Assembly (NCBI RefSeq): GCF_000255655.1
Contig: NZ_JH636435.1
Location: 2,674,570 to 2,738,569 of the forward strand
DNA: 64,000 nt
DNA from: Schlesneria paludicola DSM 18645
GTDB taxonomy: Bacteria; Planctomycetota; Planctomycetia; Planctomycetales; Planctomycetaceae
Direction of reading: 5' to 3'
The translations under genes were made by a program, and so were the position numbers. Positions 1-8,530 of this stretch are shown here, piece by piece. Below the pieces are notes generated by a model, which did not search any database, was not told the origin of the DNA, and saw only the letters and a program-made list of their open reading frames with translations. Within the stretch, counting starts at the first letter, position 1. Each line of letters starts with the position of its first letter.

Positions 1-945
1 AAGACTTGGGTGGCGGGAAAAACCCGCTGGGGTTTGATGCCAGAACAGCCTGTTGCCGCATGCGGGGCATGGACCGCGCCGGGAACCTTTACAGCCAAAC
101 TCTGTTTCGTCGAAACACCGTTCGTCACGACGGTCACTTTGAAATTTGATGGGAACGAAATTCGTTGCCACTCTAAGCCAAATTTGGAGTTCGGCCCCAA
201 GCACGAATTCGAAGCTCTGGGGATCGCGGGTGAAGTGGCTCCCGCTGCAGCGAAGCCGCTCACCACCGATGTGAAACCGATCGAACCCGAAAAAGTTCAA
301 TTGGTCGCAGCGCCAGCCAACACCTCTGGGTCGCGACCACCCCATGATTTCGCCAAATGGGAGAAAGCGATCGCGGCCTACGAACAGGCAGACCAAACCA
401 ATCCGCCTCCAAAAGGAGGAATCGTGTTTATCGGGTCATCCACGATCCTGCTCTGGAAATCGTTGGTAGAAGACTTTCCCGATCACAAAGTCATCAATCG
501 CGGTTTTGGCGGCTCTGAAATTGTTGATTCCACCCATTTTGCGGATCGCATCATCTTTCCCTACGAGCCAAGACAGATTTATCTGCGGGCCGGTGGAAAC
601 GACATCCACGGAGGACGCACCCCCGCAGAAGTGGCCTCGGACTTTGTCGACTTCGTGCAGAAAGTTCATTCTCGTCTGCCAAAGACCGAGATCTACTACA
701 TCGCAGTCAGTCCGGCCCCCTCACGATGGGGTGAAACAGACAAATATCGCGCCCTGAATGCGCTGATCCGGCAAGCCGCCTTGGATCTTCCTCGCGTAGG
801 ATTCGTCGACGCATTCGATATCACGCTTGGCAGCCAAGGCCAGGCCCGAAAAGACCTGTTCGTACCGGACATGCTTCATCTAAACCCTGACGGCTACCGC
901 GTCCTTGCTGAAGCCGTTCGCCCATTCCTGCCGACCGGGAAATAG
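1..945 (+). CDS. SGNH/GDSL hydrolase with serine-hydrolase-like N-terminal tail (5' partial)
   Basis: The reading frame is open to the left edge of the window, so the gene probably starts upstream; the first GTG inside the window is at 10 and has no clear ribosome binding site. The C-terminal two thirds show the SGNH hydrolase blocks: GSST near 433-444 (nucleophile Ser), a GFGGSE block near 505-522, GGND near 592-603 and DMLH near 868-879 (Asp/His). These enzymes hydrolyse esters on lipids, acyl groups or polysaccharides; the substrate cannot be told. The first about 75 residues (TPFVTTVTLKFDG and flanks) resemble the C-terminal beta-strand region I associate with planctomycete beta-lactamase-fold serine hydrolases, so the full protein may be a serine hydrolase fused to an SGNH domain. 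The family call is firm for the SGNH part; the fusion is inference. Confidence 0.8.
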   Translation, partial: KTWVAGKTRWGLMPEQPVAACGAWTAPGTFTAKLCFVETPFVTTVTLKFDGNEIRCHSKPNLEFGPKHEFEALGIAGEVAPAAAKPLTTDVKPIEPEKVQLVAAPANTSGSRPPHDFAKWEKAIAAYEQADQTNPPPKGGIVFIGSSTILLWKSLVEDFPDHKVINRGFGGSEIVDSTHFADRIIFPYEPRQIYLRAGGNDIHGGRTPAEVASDFVDFVQKVHSRLPKTEIYYIAVSPAPSRWGETDKYRALNALIRQAALDLPRVGFVDAFDITLGSQGQARKDLFVPDMLHLNPDGYRVLAEAVRPFLPTGK

Positions 946-1097
946 GGGCACATTCATTCGATTTTGGCCGGTTCGCGAGAATCACCTCAGTCGCTCGCAA
1001 GGAATCGCAGATCCATCGCAAGCTGTGGCTGTCAACCTGCCGATCTTATGATAAGCTATCGCTGATATGTTCGGCTGTCATTCATGAGAGGCATCGC

Positions 1098-2534
1098 ATG
1101 CTGACGGTTCTCGGCGATTCGGCAAAACTGTGCGATGGGGTCACGCGACGCGAAATCATGCGCGTCGGTGGATTGTCACTCTTTGCCGGCATGAGTCTGC
1201 CGGGATATTTGCGAGCGACGGAGTCGTCGGCAACAACGCGCCCCGGTCGCGCGAAGTCAGTCGTGCTGTTCAATCTGCTCGGTGGTCCGAGTCAGATGGA
1301 TATGTTCGATCTGAAGCCGAACGCACCCGTCGAAGTGCGCGGTGAGTTCCTGCCGATCGCCACATCCGTCGACGGACTGCAAATCTGTGAGCATTTGCCG
1401 AACGTGGCAAAGCTGATGCACAAGACGACACTGATCCGCACGGTCAGCCACGGCTACAACGCGCACAATCCGTTGCCGATCATGACCGGCTTTACCGGCG
1501 GCAATTTCGGACAATTGAAGGCTGATCCCACTGATCCACCGGATGTCGGTGCAATCTGCCAGTATCTAGGACTGGGCCCACGCAACTTGCCCGGAGCGGT
1601 TTGCCTGCCTTGTTATCCCGGGTGGGGCGAGAGTTCGATGTACGCCGGCCTGCGTCGCCCCGGCCCCTATGGCGGCTTTCTCGGCAGCCAGTACGACCCG
1701 CTATTCGCCGTCTGCGATCCGAAATTCGGACGCGAACCAACAGTCAAATTCTACGATCCGGTCCTTCCCATCGGTGACCCGCAATTGCCGTCTGTCGACG
1801 AGCTGCCCGACATCACGGTGAATCGACTCAGCCGTCGCCGATCGATGCTTGATCAACTCGACACACAATTCGCCAAAACGCGGCAGTCGGGCTCAATCGA
1901 TCGACTGAGCCTGTTTCAGCAGACCGCATTCGACATGCTGACCTCCAGCAAGACACGTGACGCATTTGATCTCTCGCAAGAATCCGCTGACACGCGCGAT
2001 CGATATGGACGGAACCTGAGCGGTTCCAGCATGCTGGTGGCCCGTCGACTGGTGGAAGTGGGCGTGCCGTTTATCAGTGTCCACGCCGAGATCTTCGGCA
2101 AGTATGGGCACTCCTACGATATGCACGAGAACAATTTCGGGATGCTCAAGGACTACAACTTACCGATCCTGGACCAATGCGTTCCCGCATTGATCGAAGA
2201 CTTGGATTCGCGCGGGCTGCTTGATTCCACGCTGGTCATTGTGATGGGTGAAATGGGACGTGCCCCAAAGATCAACTCCAAAGCCGGCCGTGACCACTGG
2301 CCACAATGCGGTTTTAGCCTACTGGCTGGCGGAGGTGTCAAACGTGGATTCGTCTACGGCGAAACCGACAAACAAGCGGCATATCCCATCAGCCACGCCG
2401 TTTCGCCGGGCGACCTGGTCGCGACAATTTACCAGCAATTGGGAATCGATCCTCACCTGACCGTCCGCGACCAAACCGGCCGCCCGATCGGGATCTCACA
2501 CGGCGGCGAACCGATCACCGAAATTATCGCCTAA
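1098..2534 (+). CDS. DUF1501 family protein, twin-arginine-type leader
   Basis: A 478-residue DUF1501 protein, a family related to alkaline phosphatase/sulfatase folds and greatly expanded in planctomycetes. The N-terminus carries a Tat-like leader (TRREIMRVGGLSLFAG), so export in folded form is likely. Family signatures visible are LLGGPSQMDMFDLKP early, SVHAEIFGKYGHSYDMHENN in the middle, and GEMGRAPKINSKAGRDHWP near the C-terminus. The start ATG at 1098 is preceded by GAGAGG at a 6-base spacing. DUF1501 genes usually sit beside DUF1549/DUF1553 cytochrome-type partners; none is next to this copy. No substrate is known for the family. Confidence 0.9.
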   Translation: MLTVLGDSAKLCDGVTRREIMRVGGLSLFAGMSLPGYLRATESSATTRPGRAKSVVLFNLLGGPSQMDMFDLKPNAPVEVRGEFLPIATSVDGLQICEHLPNVAKLMHKTTLIRTVSHGYNAHNPLPIMTGFTGGNFGQLKADPTDPPDVGAICQYLGLGPRNLPGAVCLPCYPGWGESSMYAGLRRPGPYGGFLGSQYDPLFAVCDPKFGREPTVKFYDPVLPIGDPQLPSVDELPDITVNRLSRRRSMLDQLDTQFAKTRQSGSIDRLSLFQQTAFDMLTSSKTRDAFDLSQESADTRDRYGRNLSGSSMLVARRLVEVGVPFISVHAEIFGKYGHSYDMHENNFGMLKDYNLPILDQCVPALIEDLDSRGLLDSTLVIVMGEMGRAPKINSKAGRDHWPQCGFSLLAGGGVKRGFVYGETDKQAAYPISHAVSPGDLVATIYQQLGIDPHLTVRDQTGRPIGISHGGEPITEIIA

Positions 2535-2760
2535 CCGGCCTTGATGCGGATTGGTTGAGCGACGAATTCCTAAACCGTCGCTCCAAACTCAGCCTCGGAC
2601 CATTCAGATACACAGTACGCGGAGAGCGTGCGTCGCTGATGTGCCAGGAAGTCTGAAGAGATTCGTTCTTTAATTCAGACACCCTCCGTCAGAGGGTCGG
2701 TTTCATGACAACCGCTGAAGAATTCTTGCATGATTCAAGATTCCGGAATCGAGTCACCAG

Positions 2761-3093
2761 TTAACTGCTGCTTGACTGCCCTGAGCGCGCCATCCAACGC
2801 AAGATTGCCGCGAAGCAATATTCCCAGGCAAAGCTATTCAAACCAATTAACGCAGCACCAAACGCGACGCTTTCGACTGTCGGTGAGGGCGTGCCAGGAG
2901 ACGGGAAAAAAAGAAACGAGGCAAAAGGAACGCTGAGTCCGAAAGCCAGCACAATCCCGCACTCCGTGTAAGGCGATTCTTGTCGATGACCGGCAAGTGA
3001 ATCTACTGCAATTATTGTCAGCCATCCGGCGCAATTGAGCATCGCCAGCCACCCACCCAAATTGGGGCGCCAGTCTTTTGATGAGCCTACCAT
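2761..3093 (-). CDS. Small hypothetical membrane protein
   Basis: A 110-residue protein with three or four hydrophobic stretches and no family I recognise. Its start overlaps the 3' end of the upstream array gene (3087-3485) by seven bases, and a G-rich stretch lies just before the ATG, so it is probably translated as the last gene of the minus-strand array operon. It lacks the N- and C-terminal signatures of the array family (no RKxGV block, no YWSIV block). It might be an unrelated passenger. Confidence 0.55.
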   Translation of the reverse strand: MVGSSKDWRPNLGGWLAMLNCAGWLTIIAVDSLAGHRQESPYTECGIVLAFGLSVPFASFLFFPSPGTPSPTVESVAFGAALIGLNSFAWEYCFAAILRWMARSGQSSSS

Positions 3094-3485
3094 GAGTCAC
3101 ACCCCCTTGGTGGTGTAGATTCAAGGACTTTTGGCTTGTTCATAATCCGTGGATTACGGAGCAGGAGATAACACGACAACGCAATCAACTGGACGACGAT
3201 GGACCAGTAGGGCAACCGAAGCACTTCAGCCCAGATCGTACGAGGGCCTTTTTCAATAAACACAGGTGAACCGTCATCAGCTCGGTAGGCCAAGAATTTG
3301 TTATCAACATAACGGATTTTCGTGATATAGATTTCGGCATGTGCTGAATGGAGGGTCAGGCTAGATCCGATGGGGTATTGCTCACCAGTTGTTCCGATCG
3401 TGCGCACCCACCCCACCGTGAGCATACACGCCATCGCCAGCGTTACCACTCCGACCTTTCGTCGCCATGACTTGAAGTAACTCAC
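3087..3485 (-). CDS. Array paralog 1: small two-helix membrane protein
   Basis: A 132-residue member of the tandem family found between 3.1 and 8.4 kb. Family pattern: a short basic N-terminus (MSYFKSWRRKVGVV), a first hydrophobic helix ending in GWVR, a soluble middle of 60-120 residues that differs in each copy, and a second hydrophobic helix starting PYWSIV and ending LLLRNPR. Two membrane segments with the middle region outside the cytoplasm is the simplest topology, given the basic ends. The first 55 bases and the upstream region are nearly identical to paralog 4 (4405-4821). No function is known to me. It sits 10 bases after paralog 2. Confidence 0.8.
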   Translation of the reverse strand: MSYFKSWRRKVGVVTLAMACMLTVGWVRTIGTTGEQYPIGSSLTLHSAHAEIYITKIRYVDNKFLAYRADDGSPVFIEKGPRTIWAEVLRLPYWSIVVQLIALSCYLLLRNPRIMNKPKVLESTPPRGCDSW

Positions 3486-3495
3486 GTTACGGTCC

Positions 3496-3987
3496 TCAAT
3501 TCGAAGTGGTGAGCGGTGATTCAGCTCGCCTTGCCGATCGAGGCTTCGACAGCAGTAGCCAGATGGAAATCAGAGTCAGGGGGATGACGATCGACCAATA
3601 GGGGATCATCTCCCTGACCAGTTTAGGGTGACCGGTGTTTATCCCAAAGTTTGTGATGATTCCATTGGGTGTCGCATATCCCCAGCCAAATCGATCCGAA
3701 AGACTGTATTGAAACGCCAAAGCCGTCTCGATTCTCCGTGTCATTGACGCACCTGGGCCATAATCTGCTTCAGGGGCTCGTCTAGTGGATTCAATGGTAA
3801 CGATCGCTGCCTGGGGTCGATTCAATACAAAAACGCTCTGATGGCCGGAAACGACAACCGTATTGCCGAATAGAAGAATCCAGTCGGCATGTGTTCGACT
3901 TCGGGTCCAGGCAGCCAACAACACGCATGCCATCAGCAGCGTGACGACGCCGAGCTTGCGCCGTTGAAGCTTGAAGTAGCCGTTCAT
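3496..3987 (-). CDS. Array paralog 2: small two-helix membrane protein
   Basis: A 163-residue family member. I chose the ATG at 3987 (MNGYFKLQRRKLGVV) because it aligns with the starts of its paralogs and overlaps the stop of paralog 3 as ATGA; the open frame runs 44 codons further upstream but that extension only shadows paralog 3. First helix LLMACVLLAAWTRS, second helix PYWSIVIPLTLISIWLLLSK. The middle contains FGWGYATPNG, a short aromatic-glycine patch seen in related forms in other copies. Function unknown; translation is probably coupled to paralog 3. Confidence 0.8.
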   Translation of the reverse strand: MNGYFKLQRRKLGVVTLLMACVLLAAWTRSRTHADWILLFGNTVVVSGHQSVFVLNRPQAAIVTIESTRRAPEADYGPGASMTRRIETALAFQYSLSDRFGWGYATPNGIITNFGINTGHPKLVREMIPYWSIVIPLTLISIWLLLSKPRSARRAESPLTTSN

Positions 3988-4352
3988 GGCTGGAGGCCCT
4001 GATTCGGCACGGATCGCGTCATACGTGGCTTGCTGAGCAACAGGTAGGCGGAGAGCACTGTCAGCGGAAGAACGATCGACCAGTAGGGAATTGTCATCCA
4101 ATTGCTTAGGAGAGTACAAGGCAATCCCGTAGCAAGCACTTGCACCAATCGAGCGTCGAACAACGGCCGACGGCCCGAAAGGTTTATTCCATCAGGCGTT
4201 GAACGAGCCACGACGAACTCACCGCTGCCAAGTGGAAATTCGATCTTGTCTCCAATATGCGGACTTCTGACCCACCCCGCCGTGAGCACACACGCCAACA
4301 CCAGCGTCAACACGCCCATCTTTCGTTGCAGCGGCTTGAAAAAATCGCCCAT
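3984..4352 (-). CDS. Array paralog 3: small two-helix membrane protein
   Basis: A 122-residue family member starting MGDFFKPLQRKMGVL, with a first helix ending AGWVRS and a second helix PYWSIVLPLTVLSAYLLLSK followed by a basic tail. The soluble middle is short (about 50 residues). The ATGA overlap with paralog 2 suggests translational coupling. A 52-base gap separates it from paralog 4, and the upstream bases resemble those of paralogs 1 and 4. Function unknown. Confidence 0.8.
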   Translation of the reverse strand: MGDFFKPLQRKMGVLTLVLACVLTAGWVRSPHIGDKIEFPLGSGEFVVARSTPDGINLSGRRPLFDARLVQVLATGLPCTLLSNWMTIPYWSIVLPLTVLSAYLLLSKPRMTRSVPNQGLQP

Positions 4353-4404
4353 GCTGTCGATCTCAATTCGGGGTGGAAATTGGTGATTCGACTCGCTTAG
4401 TCTG

Positions 4405-4821
4405 TCACAGTTTCGACATCAGAAGCAATGCGGAGAGAAGGGTCAGCGGGAGAACGATCGACCAGTAACGCACGGTGTACATAGTGCACTTGATCTTCGA
4501 AGTCGTTCCATCAGTCGCCGTATCGACGATGTCAAACTCGGAGCGAGCAAAGCCGAGGAACTGCCATTTTGTCCTATCTTGGACTGCCCGTGCAGCAGTC
4601 GACTCTGTTTCACGCGAATTGGAGTGCGCAATCAGTGGTTGGAAAGGAGGACTCGAGCCTGCAGTCAGGTGTGCTTGCCCATCCATCGACATAAACAAGA
4701 TATCGCCGAATCGAACATTATCCATCCCCGTTGAACTTCTTATCCACCCCGCCGTGAGCGCACACGCCATCGCCAGCATTACCACTCCGACTTTTCGTCG
4801 CCATGACTTGAAGTAGCTCAC
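4405..4821 (-). CDS. Array paralog 4: small two-helix membrane protein
   Basis: A 138-residue member starting MSYFKSWRRKVGVV, nearly identical at its N-terminus to paralog 1. The second helix RYWSIVLPLTLLSALLLMSK ends the protein almost at once, so the usual basic C-terminal tail is missing. The middle holds TKWQFLGF, which lines up with TKWRWKWGGF in paralog 5. About 100 bases spanning its start are almost the same as around paralog 1, indicating recent duplication or gene conversion. Function unknown. Confidence 0.8.
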   Translation of the reverse strand: MSYFKSWRRKVGVVMLAMACALTAGWIRSSTGMDNVRFGDILFMSMDGQAHLTAGSSPPFQPLIAHSNSRETESTAARAVQDRTKWQFLGFARSEFDIVDTATDGTTSKIKCTMYTVRYWSIVLPLTLLSALLLMSKL

Positions 4822-4855
4822 GTTACGGTCCTCAATTCGAAATGGCGAGCGGCGA

Positions 4856-5323
4856 TTAGGCTCGCGTTGCTGGTCGAGGCCTCGACAGCAATAGCCATGT
4901 GGTGAGAATGGTCAGGGGGAGGACGATTGACCAGTATGGAATCTGAAAAGCAGTCAGATTCAGCGGAGCAGGGGATTCAGTTCCTTTTCCGATATCAAAC
5001 CCACCCCACTTCCAACGCCATTTGGTGCCGTCTCGACATCCTTGAAATGGGTGGTCATCGAATTTGATGTTCGAAGGCGGGTACAGAAACTTTGAACTCG
5101 TGAAGAATTTTGGAGTCCCAAAGCGAACCAGGGGGCCACTCTTATGCTGAAAGCACACCGTGCCCCGCTTAGAGATCGCTTCGTAGATCGCGGTGTCATG
5201 GAAACGAAAAGCAACCGTATCATTCTCTGACTGACTCCTGAACCAACCCACCGCAAACGCGCAAGCCATCACCAGCGTGATCACGCCCAGTTTGCGTTGC
5301 AGAGGCTTGAAGTAGCCGTTCAT
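4856..5323 (-). CDS. Array paralog 5: small two-helix membrane protein
   Basis: A 155-residue member. The ATG at 5323 (MNGYFKPLQRKLGV) aligns with its paralogs and overlaps the stop of paralog 6 as ATGA; the longer open frame upstream is a shadow. First helix ends VGWFRS, second helix is PYWSIVLPLTILTTWLLLSR. The middle contains TKWRWKWGGFDIGKGTES, which looks like the most typical version of the family's aromatic patch. Function unknown. Confidence 0.8.
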   Translation of the reverse strand: MNGYFKPLQRKLGVITLVMACAFAVGWFRSQSENDTVAFRFHDTAIYEAISKRGTVCFQHKSGPLVRFGTPKFFTSSKFLYPPSNIKFDDHPFQGCRDGTKWRWKWGGFDIGKGTESPAPLNLTAFQIPYWSIVLPLTILTTWLLLSRPRPATRA

Positions 5324-5865
5324 GTCTGGATGTCCTGATTCGGCGTGGATCGCTTCGCCCGCCACTTGCTGAGCAGCAGGTAGGCGGAGGAAAGGGCCAG
5401 CGAAAGGACGATTGGCCAACCCGGAATTGTCAGGCAAGAAAACTGAATCGGATACTCTCCACCGGACGCAGTCCTCATTGTCGGCGTCGATAAATACACA
5501 CTGAACGGTTGAAGTTCGAATGCGGTCGAGACTGAGGTATCCCCAAAATCCAAGAACCGACGCACGCCTCGGCCCGGTGTGGCATGGATACCAACTCCAG
5601 GGATCGATCGCACAGGTTCAGCAGCATCCGTCATCCAGAAATAGGGCCGCGTTTTGGTTTGATCAGTCTTTCCGCTGATCGAGAGCAATCCGAGATTCAC
5701 GCTGCGTGCACTAAGAGAAATCTGAAAGTAATGGTCCGCTCGATATGGAATTGTGAACGTGTCGGCAATCCAATCGCTTCGGAACCAAAGACTCATTGCG
5801 ATGCACGCCACGAACAGCGTTACGACACCGTTCTTACGATTCCGTGGTATGAAATAGCCGTTCAT
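5320..5865 (-). CDS. Array paralog 6: small two-helix membrane protein, divergent
   Basis: A 181-residue, divergent member beginning MNGYFIPRNRKNGVV. The first helix ends LWFRS and the second is PGWPIVLSLALSSAYLLLSK, so the usual YWS is changed to GWP. The middle is one of the longest in the array (about 120 residues). The start at 5865 overlaps the stop of the truncated paralog 7 as ATGA, so operon order was once continuous across the damaged copy. Function unknown. Confidence 0.75.
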   Translation of the reverse strand: MNGYFIPRNRKNGVVTLFVACIAMSLWFRSDWIADTFTIPYRADHYFQISLSARSVNLGLLSISGKTDQTKTRPYFWMTDAAEPVRSIPGVGIHATPGRGVRRFLDFGDTSVSTAFELQPFSVYLSTPTMRTASGGEYPIQFSCLTIPGWPIVLSLALSSAYLLLSKWRAKRSTPNQDIQT

Positions 5866-6202
5866 GCTGGCACTTTGGCTACTATCCGTGGCTTGCTGAG
5901 TAGCAGGTAGGCGGAAATCAACGTTAGCGGGATGACGATCAGGACGTTCACATTCCACGATCTGCGACACACGAGCGCCACAATGCGCCCTCCGCGGGAG
6001 TTCACCCAAGAGTCGTACAGGAGTGGCTTAGCCACTCGTCGATCCAATTGACGATGGACATCGACTCGCACAGTCTTCCGTCCACGCGTCAGGGCACGGC
6101 CGGGAAGTTCGACCGAATTTTGCCAGCCGAGACGCGGAAGTGACGATAAACCGAGAAAATCAAAATTGGCGACATGTAGCGATTTGATTTGACGTAACTC
6201 AA
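5862..6202 (-). pseudogene. Array paralog 7: 5'-truncated remnant next to tRNA-Arg
   Basis: Only the C-terminal end of the family is left: VIPLTLISAYLLLSK followed by a basic tail. The expected N-terminal helix and RKxGV block are absent. The only in-frame ATG upstream (6227) lies inside the tRNA-Arg gene, which occupies exactly the place where the missing 5' half should be. I therefore read this as a remnant cut off at the tRNA, not as an expressed gene, though translation from a GTG or TTG cannot be excluded. Paralogs continue on the far side of the tRNA, so the array was probably split by an insertion or deletion here. Confidence 0.65.
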
Positions 6203-6276
<74 letters not shown>

Positions 6277-6766
6277 ATAATTGCATTCAAGGTGCTTTTT
6301 CGCGTTTCGATTTGGGGGCCCATCACGACACGTGGTTCGTGAAATTCCGATCCAAATCCAGCAGCCAAGTCTTGGAAACTTTTCCCAGAACTGCCATCCC
6401 CCTAACGGCATAGACGAAAAAAGTTCGGGACAAGATTTGCCATTTCGGCCCGTGGGCCAAACCCACAACTGCCGGGCACAAGTATCTCGATCAAAGGGAC
6501 GACCTGCAAGCCGGAAGCGTACCCAGAAATCCGTGGTGACTTTCCTCGTGCGCCTGCCCGAGATCTTGTCGAATGATTCCTGCACGCGAAGCCCCTATTC
6601 CGAAGGCATTCCACAGCCGAAGCAACCTGATAATGTCCGCGCTATGGCCGCGATTTACCGCGACGTCCCTGAAGAAGACTCTCGGCCTACGTTGCGAAAC
6701 GAAGCAGAGAGAGACGGTTGCGAAAGAGACGGAGTCCACCATCCTGATCGGCAACGCCTGATCCGA
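6277..6766. other. Gene-free stretch behind tRNA-Arg
   Basis: About 490 bases between the tRNA and the end of paralog 8. Open frames here run through the tRNA or have no recognisable protein features, so I call none. I saw no copy of the tRNA 3' end that would mark an attachment site. This may be debris left by the event that truncated paralog 7, or the promoter region of the tRNA. Confidence 0.4.
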
Positions 6767-7177
6767 TCACTTCGCTTTCGCCCGCGGCTTGCTGAGCAGC
6801 AGATAGGCGGACAGCAGCGTCAGTGGGATCACGAATGACCAATAAGGTGCGGCAACAATTTCTCTGGCCGCATCCGCGATTGAGGAGGGAGCCAGATAAA
6901 CCGACGTTGACGTGCTGCCGTCCGGGTTCGTCACCACAACTGGTGGTGGAACAATTGTTGGTGTTGAAGGCCGCGGCGTCACGATTTCTTCGACGGTCAA
7001 TAAGGCAAACGACGAGTGATCGCTCTCGAAAACAAGACCGCGAGAAGTTCCAGTGAACTGACGAGAATCGATCCAATCACGACCTCGTAAACTCCTGACC
7101 CATCCCGTAGCAAACATGCATGCCAGTCCCAGCGTCACCAGGCCAAGCATGCGCTTCGGACATTTGAAGTGACTCAT
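6767..7177 (-). CDS. Array paralog 8: small two-helix membrane protein
   Basis: A 136-residue member starting MSHFKCPKRMLGLV at the ATG at 7177, which overlaps the stop of paralog 9 as ATGA. First helix ends TGWVRS; the second is APYWSFVIPLTLLSAYLLLSK with a basic lysine/arginine tail. The middle carries a proline-rich run (PRPSTPTIVPPPVVV), unlike the other copies. Function unknown. Confidence 0.8.
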   Translation of the reverse strand: MSHFKCPKRMLGLVTLGLACMFATGWVRSLRGRDWIDSRQFTGTSRGLVFESDHSSFALLTVEEIVTPRPSTPTIVPPPVVVTNPDGSTSTSVYLAPSSIADAAREIVAAPYWSFVIPLTLLSAYLLLSKPRAKAK

Positions 7178-7695
7178 GGCAACTCGCCCCCTCGACGTGG
7201 CGACGAAATCCCTCGCCCAAGTGGCCTGCTGAGCAGCAACCAAGCGGACATCAGGGCCAGAGGGATCACGATCGACCAGTACGGAATGATCCAGATCGCA
7301 ATCGAATAACCCCTCTCCAGTGGTGGATCGTACGTCAAACCAGAGCTCGACGTGCTCCCGGCGACCATTGCCGAACGTCTCAAGTCTTTAATGGCGAAGT
7401 TCAAATTTTCCTTGAGAAGAACAACGCTTTTCAATCGCGCGGCCGCATACGAGGACATGACGCGCGTCGTCCATTTTGCTGATGGCCGCACCTCTGTCAT
7501 GGTCGGATCAAACTCTGTAGCAAGAATAAGCCGCTCGTTACTCGAGAACCCGAAAACGGTTTTGTGAGTGTTGATTGGCAACTCAATGCAATCACGATTG
7601 CATCGACTTCTCGCCCATCCGCCCATCAGAACGCACGCGATCAGTAGCGCCACAATGCCAAGCTTGCGTTTCCAACTCCTGAAGAAATCTCGCAT
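7174..7695 (-). CDS. Array paralog 9: small two-helix membrane protein
   Basis: A 173-residue member. The ATG at 7695 (MRDFFRSWKRKLGIV) matches the family start; the frame stays open 55 codons upstream, but those codons show no family similarity. First helix ends GGWARS, second helix is PYWSIVIPLALMSAWLLLSR with a glycine/arginine tail. The middle is about 100 residues and ends in STSSSG, echoing a similar serine run in paralog 8. Function unknown. Confidence 0.8.
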   Translation of the reverse strand: MRDFFRSWKRKLGIVALLIACVLMGGWARSRCNRDCIELPINTHKTVFGFSSNERLILATEFDPTMTEVRPSAKWTTRVMSSYAAARLKSVVLLKENLNFAIKDLRRSAMVAGSTSSSGLTYDPPLERGYSIAIWIIPYWSIVIPLALMSAWLLLSRPLGRGISSPRRGGELP

Positions 7696-8014
7696 GGTGT
7701 GACTCGCGGATGACTCGAAACGCATTCGCTGTAGGTTGCCATCGCGAACAGGAGGACGCAAGGGCGAGTGGATCGTCACGGGCCAGAGGGGGGACAGCCC
7801 CATTTTCACGGATAAAAAACAGTTGTGACGGCAGCGTGCTCTGTCAAGGAAATGTGTCATCCCCAGCCTAAGAACGGACTACCATTTTGAGTATTCGGCA
7901 ACACTGAAGCGAGGGAGCTCAATCAGTGCTTCATCTTTGGGGCGGCGGGATCTATTGGGGAACGTTTAGCAACCTGTGGAAGTAAGAAAGACAGGCACCT
8001 TTGCGGTCACGATG
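7696..8014. other. Gap in the array holding a degenerate dispersed repeat
   Basis: About 320 bases between array paralogs 9 and 10. The right part (7973-8031) is a degenerate minus-orientation copy of repeat family 1. The remainder has no gene I can support; it presumably contains the promoter for paralogs 9 and 8. Confidence 0.5.
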
Positions 8015-8031
8015 TCATGGCGTTTCACTCC
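7973..8031 (-). repeat. Repeat family 1, degenerate fragment
   Basis: Read on the minus strand it contains CGCCATGACATCGTGA and AAGGTGCCTGTC followed by CTTACTTC, the same blocks in the same order as the full copies at 61151, 61432 and 62801. It lacks the GGGGACTGGCTC end. It overlaps the 3' end of array paralog 10 and supplies that gene's stop codon. Confidence 0.75.
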
Positions 8032-8404
8032 TGGCATTTGCGAGTTCTTGGGTCCGTCGCGACTTACCGAGCAGCAGGCAAGCGGACAGAATTGTGAAGA
8101 GGATGGTGCTGACAGAATAGTCGATGAAGAGGGCGTCTCGCGGAGCAACGCCGGTTCCCAAACCCAGAACCGTAATCTGTTGCACGGGTTGCGATCCAAA
8201 CCAGGGCGGCTTCGGCAAAGGTCCACCCCATCGATTGCATGAGAACCCTCCGCGGTCCGACCTTATCAGAAACACGGTTTCACCTACTCGTACAAAACCC
8301 CAATCTTCATACGACCGGCACCGAATCCAGCCAGACAAGCATAGGCATGCCAGCAGCAAACTGACGACGCCAAACTTACGTTTCCAAGAATGAAAGAACT
8401 TCAA
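8015..8404 (-). CDS. Array paralog 10 (first gene): small two-helix membrane protein
   Basis: A 129-residue member if translation starts at the TTG at 8404 (MKFFHSWKRKFGVV). I prefer this over the earlier TTG at 8443 because AAGGAGG lies 8 bases before it and the protein then aligns with its paralogs. First helix ends SGWIRC; the second (VSTILFTILSACLLLGK) lacks the PYWSIV motif, making this the most divergent intact copy. Its last codons and stop fall in a degenerate repeat, so the original C-terminal tail was probably replaced. Function unknown. Confidence 0.7.
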   Translation of the reverse strand: MKFFHSWKRKFGVVSLLLACLCLSGWIRCRSYEDWGFVRVGETVFLIRSDRGGFSCNRWGGPLPKPPWFGSQPVQQITVLGLGTGVAPRDALFIDYSVSTILFTILSACLLLGKSRRTQELANARSETP

Positions 8405-8530
8405 CGCCACCGCCTCCTTCTCCGCGCGGATCGCCCCGTCCAATTCATGACTTTAAGACATTGTGTCACGCGTGATGACTTAGATACAATTTCGGTGGAG
8501 TTTTGAACATGCCGTTTGCGGAGATTCGTC

